Positions 8,415 through 14,057 of a stretch of 15,103 bases of DNA are shown here, piece after piece. This DNA comes from Colimorpha sp045597845. Its GTDB lineage: Bacteria; Bacteroidota; Bacteroidia; Bacteroidales; P3. Each line of letters begins with the position of its first letter. Position 1 is the stretch's first letter. Both the position numbers and the translations under genes were made by a program. The stretch is taken from NCBI GenBank assembly GCA_045597845.1, contig JAZLKZ010000124.1, positions 1 through 15,103 on the forward strand, written 5' to 3'. Under the pieces are notes generated by a model. It ran no database searches and was not told the origin of the DNA. It worked only from the letters and a program-made list of their open reading frames with translations.

Positions 8415-9013
8415 TGAGCGTAAATCCTTTTGAAAGTCCGCATTTCAAGGCCGTATCGGCCATATACCCTCTACAGACGGATGAGGAACACTACGCATTC
8501 GGCAAGGAGATGGATCGCCTCAAGGCTGCAACTGACGAAGTCCTTGTCGAAAGTATTCCTAATACATGCACTGAAGCGACTCTCCAACAGTGGGAAGAAG
8601 TCTACGACCTCTCTGGGGTCGGAACATTTGAAGAAAGAAAACAGAAACTCGTTGCTGCATACAATGCACAATCCGGTATCACCAAAAGACACTACGAGGC
8701 ACTTGCCCAGTCGCTAGGCTATGATGTCGTAATAACGCCTCCGCCAAAAGTGTTTAGAGTGGGCGTTTCTCGTCTTGGAGAAAAGTTGTATGACGAAGAC
8801 GAAGTTTTTACATGGACTATTGAAACTGTTTCTCTTATAGATCCACGAAAACTCATTGAGATTTTTTCAAAAAACAGCATTCCATTTACCAGGATTCGCT
8901 GGATTATCAAGATGGGCATGCATCTTGTTCTTGAAGATGGGAAGCACCTTATGCTCGAAGACGGTCGTTTCTTTATTACGGAGGATACATGGAAAGACAC
9001 AATTTTCAGCTAG
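8414..9013 (+). CDS. Baseplate/tail protein (Mu gp48, gpI/YmfQ-like)
   Basis: A 199-aa protein overlapping the gp47 stop by one base (TAATG). The early ATLQQWEEVYDLSG...TFEERKQKLVAAYNAQSGITKRHYE segment is typical of the YmfQ/DUF2313 family that includes Mu gp48. These proteins link the baseplate to the tail fibres. The C-terminal end has two copies of HLxLEDG (HLVLEDG, HLMLEDG) and a weaker third (FFITED), a small repeat extension that may bind the next protein. The end of this gene overlaps the next by 25 nt. Confidence 0.75.
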   Translation: MSVNPFESPHFKAVSAIYPLQTDEEHYAFGKEMDRLKAATDEVLVESIPNTCTEATLQQWEEVYDLSGVGTFEERKQKLVAAYNAQSGITKRHYEALAQSLGYDVVITPPPKVFRVGVSRLGEKLYDEDEVFTWTIETVSLIDPRKLIEIFSKNSIPFTRIRWIIKMGMHLVLEDGKHLMLEDGRFFITEDTWKDTIFS

Positions 9014-9864
9014 GAGAAACTCTTAGCCCAGAGTTCATCAATGAACTTATGAACCTTTCATACGCAAAGGATTCAAACGAGGTCGGTCATTTGCCGCTTC
9101 CTGGAGACTATTTTGACAGGATTCAGGTTTTTCGTACCGAAAATAACGCTGTGAACCTTTCTACAGCAAAAAGCGGAATCGTTCTTGTTGAACATGATGG
9201 TTCTCCAACTTCGGTTCAGCCCGTTACCATAACGATTGGCGGTGTGACTTCAACTACTGCCAGGATAATCATTTTCGTTCCCCGAGGAGCTGATTATCCG
9301 GTAACATTGTCTGTTCCTCTTGCTAGTGGCGTTAGGAAGTCAATCGGTATTTCTGCAGGTTCTAGCGCTATTTTGAAGTGGTATGGGTATGGAACTCAAT
9401 TCGTTTGGTCATGGCATGAATTGCATAAGGTGCCTGAAAATCCTGAACCGACCGCTACTCCGCACAGTTTCGAGGTGCATACTGACGATTATGTCGAAGT
9501 TTCAAGCGATTCGACGTATGTCAACATAGTTACCAGTGAAAACATTAAGGTCCGTAAGGGAATCGTCGACTTTACAGTACGTTTCTTGGTGGATATATCC
9601 GATCAGACTTTTGGAGGAAACGATGTTTGGGTGCAACTGTATGATGATACTAGCCATGAGGAGTTGATCACTAAGAAATTGTATAAACCAAACAAGTTCG
9701 ACGGAGATTCTGGTGCGCTTTATACAAAGTTTAGCATGACGGAACGATTCGCTCTGTCTGTCAATTCAAGCGCAAAAATCAGTGTTCGGATGAAATTTGC
9801 AACGCAAGCCGGCATTCTTAAAATCAGCAAAGTTGACGTGACCGGTATGTGGATTGAACAATAA
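8989..9864 (+). CDS. Putative tail fibre or accessory tail protein, 291 aa
   Basis: ATG 8989 has GGAGG (8980-8984) just upstream. I do not recognise a family. The N-terminal 30 residues (NFQLGETLSPEFINELMNLSY) could be an attachment segment. The rest is beta-rich with low helix content and no transmembrane segment. A Pro-rich linker (PENPEPTATPHS, about residues 150-160) separates two apparent beta domains. This architecture, plus the position right after gp48 where Mu has its fibre gene S, suggests a tail fibre or a spacer to the DGR target protein. Function is inference from place and composition. Confidence 0.55.
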   Translation: MERHNFQLGETLSPEFINELMNLSYAKDSNEVGHLPLPGDYFDRIQVFRTENNAVNLSTAKSGIVLVEHDGSPTSVQPVTITIGGVTSTTARIIIFVPRGADYPVTLSVPLASGVRKSIGISAGSSAILKWYGYGTQFVWSWHELHKVPENPEPTATPHSFEVHTDDYVEVSSDSTYVNIVTSENIKVRKGIVDFTVRFLVDISDQTFGGNDVWVQLYDDTSHEELITKKLYKPNKFDGDSGALYTKFSMTERFALSVNSSAKISVRMKFATQAGILKISKVDVTGMWIEQ

Positions 9865-9875
9865 CTGGAGGCTAT

Positions 9876-10478
9876 ATGGCAGAAGAATATCAAGGCGAAG
9901 GCACCTTTGACCTTCAAGCATTATCCATTCAATCAGCGAAAAGCGACGGATTCAATGTCGTTGCAAGCAAACAGGGAACTGGTGGCAATCCAGGTCAATC
10001 CAAAAGGGTTGACTTGCAGGATGTCGTGGATGTATCAATGATTGCTCCGCCATATTCCGAAGGAACATTCGCAAAGGGCGATCTCGTTAGTCGAGAAGGC
10101 AAACTTTACGCCGCAAAGGAAAATCTTACTATTGGTGCATCCACTCCTTTTGATCCATCGAAATGGAACGAAGTCGTTTTATCCAATCTTTTTGGATTTA
10201 AAGTAGTCAATTACGAAATCACACCCGTGTCAGAAATAATCGAGGCTATAAATGCGGGCAAAGTTATCGTACTTGTCAATGATGGCGTTCCATATGTAGT
10301 AACTTCAGGCCGAATTTGGTCCGGCAACGCATACCTGCAATTGTTCGCAGGCGGTATTCTGAGTGTCGTGACAATTTCCGCGCAAAACGTATGGACTGCG
10401 ACAGATTCCGAGTACAGCACCAAGGACTACGTAGATGGCCTCGTCGGTGATGTCGAGATCCTTTTGGCAGCATTGTAG
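9876..10478 (+). CDS. Putative tail fibre protein with a carbohydrate-binding-like module, 200 aa
   Basis: ATG 9876 has TGGAG (9866-9870) a few bases upstream and follows the previous stop by 11 nt. Residues about 58-101 (YSEGTFAKGDLVSREGKLYAAKEN ... FDPSKWNEV) fit the short ChtBD3/CBM5-12-like pattern Y-G-V-x-G-x-Y-A ... W found in many phage fibres. The C-terminus (STKDYVDGLVGDVEILLAAL) looks like a short trimerising helix. The DGR target follows at 8 nt, so the two proteins are probably made together and may interact. The exact role is unknown. Confidence 0.55.
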   Translation: MAEEYQGEGTFDLQALSIQSAKSDGFNVVASKQGTGGNPGQSKRVDLQDVVDVSMIAPPYSEGTFAKGDLVSREGKLYAAKENLTIGASTPFDPSKWNEVVLSNLFGFKVVNYEITPVSEIIEAINAGKVIVLVNDGVPYVVTSGRIWSGNAYLQLFAGGILSVVTISAQNVWTATDSEYSTKDYVDGLVGDVEILLAAL

Positions 10479-10486
10479 GAGGTGGT

Positions 10487-11350
10487 ATGTCAATAGCAAG
10501 CGAGATTACTAGACTCCAAGGAGTTAAATCGGACATCCTTACTGCCATTGCGGCCAAGGGTGTGGCTGTCCCTAGCGGCAGTGTGCTTGGAGATTGTCCG
10601 GAACTGATTGCGGCCATTACCGGCGGTGGTGGAGGCGGAGAAGGTGTTTACGCAAGGCAAATTGTCGGAGAAAGTGGAATAAAGGTTGTCGACGAAAGCG
10701 GTTATGTCGGTCTTGTTGTAAACCCGTACTTTTCGCACAATGGTTCATCCTATCCTGGCAACTATGCAATCGTTGTATCCGGAGCGGACTTTTCCGACAA
10801 GGGACTTGGACGGGTGACGTTCGTCGAATACGGGACTCTCGAGATAGGCGGGCTTCCGTACAGGACAGTTACCATCGGCAGTCAAACCTGGATGGCCGAA
10901 AACTTGCAGATTGCCGCAGGAGACGCTTCGTTTTACAATAACGACGAGGCGACTTATGGCCGCGACGGAAAGAATTACGGACGTCTATACAACTGGGACC
11001 AGGCCAGGGGGATAACTGTCGCTGGATGGCATCTTCCGACAGCTGCTGAATGGGACCAACTAGCCAATGCAATCGGTGGAACCGGTGTCGCCGGTACGAA
11101 GCTCAAGTCCACTACTCAATGGTCTAGCGGTAACGGTACCGATAACTATGGCTTTTCGGCTTTTCCATCAGGCAACCGGTACTCGAGCTCCTACAGCTAT
11201 GTGGGCAGTGGCGCTTACTTCTGGACGGCCACGGAGAACTCGTCGACTAACGCCTACTACCGTTACTTCGATACGGGTGCGTCGATGAACTCAAACAACA
11301 GCAACAAGAGCCGCAACTACTACTCTGTTCGTCTCGTCAAGGATTCCTAG
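10487..11350 (+). CDS. DGR target: variable receptor-binding protein with Fibrobacter major paralogous (C-type-lectin-like) domain
   Basis: A 287-aa protein with ATG 10487 and AGGAGG just upstream. Residues 1-44 are a helical fibre-type N-terminus (ITRLQGVKSDILTAIAAKGV). A Gly-rich linker covers 46-51. A beta spacer follows, then from about 122 the Fib_succ_major domain: TVTIGSQTWMAENL, YGRLYNWDQA and GWHLPTAAEWDQL, signature parts of TIGR02145. The last 66 residues are encoded by VR. Ten positions differ from the TR-encoded Asn: Y232, S237, Y238, G242, Y244, Y258, Y260, D262, S272 and R276. By analogy with phage BPP-1 Mtd, this should be the tip protein that recognises the host surface. Receptor binding is inferred; VR identity is read directly. 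Confidence 0.88.
   Translation: MSIASEITRLQGVKSDILTAIAAKGVAVPSGSVLGDCPELIAAITGGGGGGEGVYARQIVGESGIKVVDESGYVGLVVNPYFSHNGSSYPGNYAIVVSGADFSDKGLGRVTFVEYGTLEIGGLPYRTVTIGSQTWMAENLQIAAGDASFYNNDEATYGRDGKNYGRLYNWDQARGITVAGWHLPTAAEWDQLANAIGGTGVAGTKLKSTTQWSSGNGTDNYGFSAFPSGNRYSSSYSYVGSGAYFWTATENSSTNAYYRYFDTGASMNSNNSNKSRNYYSVRLVKDS
11148..11348 (+). repeat. DGR variable repeat (VR)
   Basis: These 201 nt align without gaps to 12340-12540 (offset 1192). They differ at 11180, 11196, 11198, 11210, 11211, 11216, 11258, 11264, 11270, 11281, 11301, 11312, 11313 and 11344. All but the last are adenine in TR. The last is T here and C in TR, a silent Asp codon difference. The stretch 11314-11343 is identical and should hold the initiation of mutagenic homology. 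VR ends at the gene's last codons and stop. Confidence 0.95.
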
Positions 11351-11353
11351 CGA

Positions 11354-11371
11354 GCCTGGCGTAGCCAGAGC
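11354..11371 (+). other. Hairpin just after VR
   Basis: CTGGC-GTA-GCCAG at 11356-11368, extended to 7 pairs by two more G-C pairs with one bulged A. It starts 5 nt after VR ends. In BPP-1 and other DGRs an inverted repeat just 3' of VR aids target recognition, so this is a candidate for that element. The stem is shorter than in BPP-1. Confidence 0.45.
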
Positions 11372-11384
11372 GAGCCGGACCGGA

Positions 11385-11397
11385 GCGCCGAAGGCGC
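11385..11397 (+). other. Second GC-rich hairpin downstream of VR
   Basis: Perfect 5-bp stem GCGCC-GAA-GGCGC, extendable by an outer CCG/CGG helix across a small internal loop. No T tract follows, so it is not a usual terminator. It may be part of a structured 3' end or a second candidate target-recognition hairpin. Confidence 0.35.
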
Positions 11398-11447
11398 ACG
11401 GGCCACAAGAAATGCTTAAATTTGTGAAGCTGACAAACAACCTCAAC

Positions 11448-11483
11448 CGCAAGGCTGCGTAGCAGCCTTGCGAAATTTTTTTT
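11448..11483 (+). terminator. Strong intrinsic terminator between the DGR target and the accessory gene
   Basis: Perfect 11-bp stem (11448-11458 with 11462-11472, loop GTA), followed by AAA and T8 ending at 11483. This is a textbook rho-independent terminator. It ends one base before the ATG of the accessory gene, so late-operon transcription of the target should largely stop here. The accessory gene, TR and RT then need readthrough or another promoter. A DNA cruciform role in the DGR is also possible. Confidence 0.8.
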
Positions 11484-12269
11484 ATGAATACAGAAGACAT
11501 TCTTAATTTTGAAAATAATGCCGGAAGTGAGGTTCATTTAGTTCGAGACCGTCTTTTTTGGCAGGCTTGGGAACATTCTGCTTTCTTGTTTTCCAAGTAT
11601 TTCAGAAAATATCAAGTCCATCATAGATTCGTCCAAAAGGTTGCGAAAGACCTTGTTTGGCTCGGATTTCCAAAAAATGTTCTAAAGGATTTACAACTTA
11701 CGGCCAAACAAAAGGGGTTCCTTTATGAAACAATAAACGAAGACCATATAGTCATTAAGAATGTCCCAAATACGGACGGATATGATGAATGGAAGTCGGC
11801 AATCTTATCAACTCCAAATACTCCAGAACCTCCCAAAAAAGTGCGTGAGAATGTTAAAAATGAACAAAAAAAAGAAGCAAAAGCGTCGGAATACCTTCTT
11901 TATAGACTTGTATTTGATTTTACTGTCTACGCATCAAACCTAGTTCCCAAAATAAACAAAATATACCGTTACCCTATCGGAGAACGCCTTTTGAACTCGT
12001 TAGTTGATGTTATGGAGCATATATATTTGTACATTAACCACTGCGCTAGACTTGATGTAGATTTTTTGGTTCAGTCTTTTCTTCGAATAAGACTAGATTT
12101 CAGACTTCTAAATGAGCTTCATCAAGTAAGTTTAAACCAATGGATGTTCATTAACCAAAAAATAGAGGAAATACTTAAAATTGTATCGCCGGAATCCCTG
12201 CGTTCAAGGACTCAGGGAGCGAGCAATGAGGAATCCAGTATTCTGCCCGCCTCATCTGGAAATGGATGA
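11484..12269 (+). CDS. avd: DGR accessory protein: MutS-like N-terminal domain fused to Avd
   Basis: A 261-aa protein. Residues about 133-235 (SEYLLYRLVFDFTVYASNLVPKINKIYRYPIGERLL...) are a helical bundle typical of Avd, the pentameric DGR factor that binds the reverse transcriptase and TR RNA. Usual Avd length is about 120 aa. The extra N-terminal 110 residues (DRLFWQAWEHSAFLFSKYF, WLGFPKNVLKDL...KGFLYET) resemble the mismatch-recognition domain I of MutS and the MSL (MutS-like) DGR accessory type. A charged Lys/Glu linker (about 117-133) joins the domains. The ATG directly abuts a T8 tract with no Shine-Dalgarno. The gene is clearly A+T richer than the tail genes. The Avd part is strong; the MutS-like assignment is a by-eye match. 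Confidence 0.8.
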   Translation: MNTEDILNFENNAGSEVHLVRDRLFWQAWEHSAFLFSKYFRKYQVHHRFVQKVAKDLVWLGFPKNVLKDLQLTAKQKGFLYETINEDHIVIKNVPNTDGYDEWKSAILSTPNTPEPPKKVRENVKNEQKKEAKASEYLLYRLVFDFTVYASNLVPKINKIYRYPIGERLLNSLVDVMEHIYLYINHCARLDVDFLVQSFLRIRLDFRLLNELHQVSLNQWMFINQKIEEILKIVSPESLRSRTQGASNEESSILPASSGNG

Positions 12270-12281
12270 AGGGTTCACACC

Positions 12282-12314
12282 GCTCAAAAAATCCATTAAA
12301 AGCCTTTTTTGAGC
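12282..12314 (+). other. Inverted repeat between avd and TR
   Basis: Perfect 10-bp stem, GCTCAAAAAA (12282-12291) with TTTTTTGAGC (12305-12314), and a 13-nt loop. It lies 25 nt before TR and just before the RT frame opens. It could be part of the folded DGR RNA that presents TR. A weak terminator is possible but no T tract follows the stem. Confidence 0.55.
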
Positions 12315-12326
12315 TCTATTAAATGA

Positions 12327-13625
12327 ATGCTTCGTCGTGATGGCTTTTCGGCTTTTCCATCAGGCAACCGGAACTCGAGCTCCTACAACAATGTGGGCAG
12401 TAACGCTAACTTCTGGACGGCCACGGAGAACTCGTCGACTAACGCCTACAACCGTAACTTCAATACGGGTGCATCGATGAACTCAAACAACAACAACAAG
12501 AGCAACAACTACTACTCTGTTCGTCTCGTCAAGGACTCCTCGGAGGGTACCATTAAGGTACCCTCTATTTATCCTCTTTTGTACAAGTCTTACAGGCAAG
12601 CCAGAAAGAACAAGAGAAATACGAAAACTCAACTAAAATTCGAACTAAATGTTGAAACCAACCTTCTAAAACTTGCAGAAGAACTTGTAAACCGAACCTA
12701 CGAATTATCACCATCTGTTTGCTTTATCAATGAAAAACCGGTTAAAAGAGAGGTTGTTGCCGCTGATTTTAGGGATAGAGTAGTACATCACTTGCTTTGT
12801 TCCTGGTTATTTCCAATATTTGAAAAACAGTTCATTTATGACTCATATAGCTGCCGAAAAGGAAAGGGTACTCTATTTGGAATCAACCGAATCAGAGGTT
12901 TTTTAAGAGCTGCTAGTGACGATTTTAGAAGGGATTGTTGGGTGCTTAGACTCGATGTCAAAGGCTTTTTTATGAGCATTGACAAGGCTCTTTTGTATGA
13001 TTTTATTGTAGATGGATTGGATAAAGCGAAGTGGATGGGTATTCCAGATGTGACTCTTTGCGAATACCTAGTGAAAAAGATCGTGTTTTCGATGCCTTTG
13101 GAAACGGCTATGTTTAGAAGTCCGCCGGATGCCTGGGACGATTTGCCAAAGGACAAAACATTGAAATATGCCGGAGAAGACAAAGGGCTTCCAATAGGGA
13201 ACCTGACTTCTCAACTATTTGGCAATATCTACATGAACAAACTTGACCATTTCGTTAAAAGAACGCTTAAAATCCGCTATTATGGACGATATGTTGACGA
13301 TATGGTTCTAGTATCCGATAATAAGGAAATGCTAATAGATGCCATTGATAAAATACGACGATTTCTCAAAGAAGAACTTAAACTTACTCTACATCCACGT
13401 AAAATTAATCTTCAGCCCGCCGCTTATGGATTTGATTTCCTTGGAGTCCATATCCTTCCTTATCGTGTTTATCCAGGAAATAGAATTCGTCGCAACTGTA
13501 AAAATGCGTTGACTCAAAGATCAAATAAACACGAAGCAACTATTGAAAGTTATGAAGGAATGTTTAAACACCTTAATGGAACTCGTAAACTCAAAATGAT
13601 GATAGATCGTTCAAAAGGCGTTTAA
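12327..13625 (+). CDS. rt: DGR reverse transcriptase, reading frame including TR
   Basis: The frame opens right after a TGA at 12324-12326 and gives up to 432 aa. Residues 5-71 are the TR-encoded peptide. The RT domain begins near residue 81 (IYPLLYKSYRQARKNKR). Seen motifs: DYSCRKG-type segment (YDSYSCRKGKG), LRLDVKGFFMSID with catalytic D210, LPIGNLTSQ at 288-296 (DGR-type in place of the QG motif of group II intron RTs), and YVDD at 322-325. Length from residue 81 fits DGR RTs. The enzyme copies TR RNA into cDNA with errors at A. No ATG lies between Met51 (inside TR) and Met216, so translation must start at 12327, at Met51, or at a non-ATG codon. The gene is A+T rich like avd. Confidence 0.92.
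   Translation: MLRRDGFSAFPSGNRNSSSYNNVGSNANFWTATENSSTNAYNRNFNTGASMNSNNNNKSNNYYSVRLVKDSSEGTIKVPSIYPLLYKSYRQARKNKRNTKTQLKFELNVETNLLKLAEELVNRTYELSPSVCFINEKPVKREVVAADFRDRVVHHLLCSWLFPIFEKQFIYDSYSCRKGKGTLFGINRIRGFLRAASDDFRRDCWVLRLDVKGFFMSIDKALLYDFIVDGLDKAKWMGIPDVTLCEYLVKKIVFSMPLETAMFRSPPDAWDDLPKDKTLKYAGEDKGLPIGNLTSQLFGNIYMNKLDHFVKRTLKIRYYGRYVDDMVLVSDNKEMLIDAIDKIRRFLKEELKLTLHPRKINLQPAAYGFDFLGVHILPYRVYPGNRIRRNCKNALTQRSNKHEATIESYEGMFKHLNGTRKLKMMIDRSKGV
12340..12540 (+). repeat. DGR template repeat (TR)
   Basis: A 201-nt copy of VR containing about 59 adenines, 13 of them changed in VR. It codes in the target's reading frame for a peptide with 18 asparagines in AAC/AAT codons; 10 of these are altered in VR. 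AAY codons are the usual DGR design because A-to-N change gives many residues but never a stop. TR lies within and in frame with the RT reading frame. Confidence 0.95.
12543..12565 (+). other. Hairpin immediately downstream of TR
   Basis: Perfect 9-bp stem GAGGGTACC-ATTAA-GGTACCCTC, 3 nt after TR ends and inside the RT reading frame. In BPP-1 the spacer after TR primes cDNA synthesis and is structured, so this is a candidate for the equivalent element. No T tract follows. Confidence 0.6.
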
Positions 13626-13644
13626 TCGAGATTTAACTCTATTA

Positions 13645-13685
13645 TTTTGTCTCACGAAAAGTGATTTTTTGTCCCACTAAAAGTG
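13645..13685 (+). repeat. Two direct repeats at the prophage right end, likely transposase binding sites
   Basis: TTTTGTCTCACGAAAAGTG (13645-13663) and TTTTGTCCCACTAAAAGTG (13667-13685) match at 17 of 19 positions and start 22 bp apart, two helical turns. MuA end sites are 22 bp and similarly arrayed. The terminal ACA at 13695-13697, read from the other strand as TGT, matches Mu-type ends. No third copy is visible further in. Confidence 0.6.
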
Positions 13686-13697
13686 CGCCGTTATACA

Positions 13698-14007
13698 GGC
13701 GGTGTGCAACGAATTCAGCATGCTGTTCGCTTCCGTGCTGGAGGCCATCGGCTTCAACGTCGTGCTGGTGATTGTCCCGAGCCACATGTTCGTCGGGTGG
13801 CAGGTGGAACGGGGTTCGGACGTATACGGTTTCGTCGAGACGACGCTTCTGGCCAACGACAAGGCGACTTTCGAGAATGCGTATGAATCTGCCGTCAATA
13901 CGTACAACCAGCAGGTGGACGCGGGGGCTTTCAAAACCGACTCCGCCGTCATCATCGATTTGCCGAAGGCTCGTGATTACGGCATCCTGCCGAACGATAT
14001 CCCGTAA
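13698..14007 (+). pseudogene. 3' remnant of a host transglutaminase-like gene disrupted by the prophage
   Basis: The reading frame is open from a stop at 13678-13680 inside the phage end to TAA at 14005-14007; the host-coded part is about 103 residues. It begins QAVCNEFSMLFASVLEAIGF, then PSHMFVGW and GFVETT. This resembles the Cys, His and acidic active-site segments of transglutaminase-like domains, here with Glu in the third motif. The 5' part is missing, with the breakpoint just before the Cys motif. A GTG at 13702 could in theory start a short protein. Base composition is G+C rich like the following host genes, unlike avd and rt. The missing 5' portion should lie at the left prophage end. 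Confidence 0.6.
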
Positions 14008-14057
14008 CGAAGCCCTGCAGCGGCATCCTGCAGCGAGGGGACGCGTCCGTCAGGAGG

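Larger units (their letters stand above)
1..13697 (+). mobile_element. Right part of a Mu-like transposable prophage
   Basis: The gene order sheath, tube, chaperone, tape measure, gpN, gp44, gp45, gp46, gp47, gp48, fibre genes matches the late tail half of phage Mu. All genes are on one strand with short overlaps, as in one late operon. The right boundary is inferred from two direct repeats at 22-bp spacing (13645-13685), a terminal ACA at 13695-13697, and the truncated host gene that follows. The left part (transposase, regulation, lysis, head genes) lies outside the window. Mu's invertible tail-fibre segment and mom region are not seen here; fibre genes and a DGR occupy this end. The Mu-like assignment is firm from synteny. 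The exact right end is inference. Confidence 0.85.

Noticed and set aside
11351..11447. A promoter for avd between the target and the terminator
   Set aside because: I could not find a convincing -35/-10 pair, and any promoter there would face the terminator before avd.
13702..14007. GTG 13702 as a real start of an intact 101-aa gene
   Set aside because: No ribosome binding site is seen, the N-terminal part of the domain is missing, and the phage end lies directly upstream; a truncated gene is simpler.
14015..14033. Two CTGCAG copies forming a possible bidirectional terminator
   Set aside because: The stem is only 6 bp with no T tract on either strand, and CTGCAG is self-complementary, so chance is likely.
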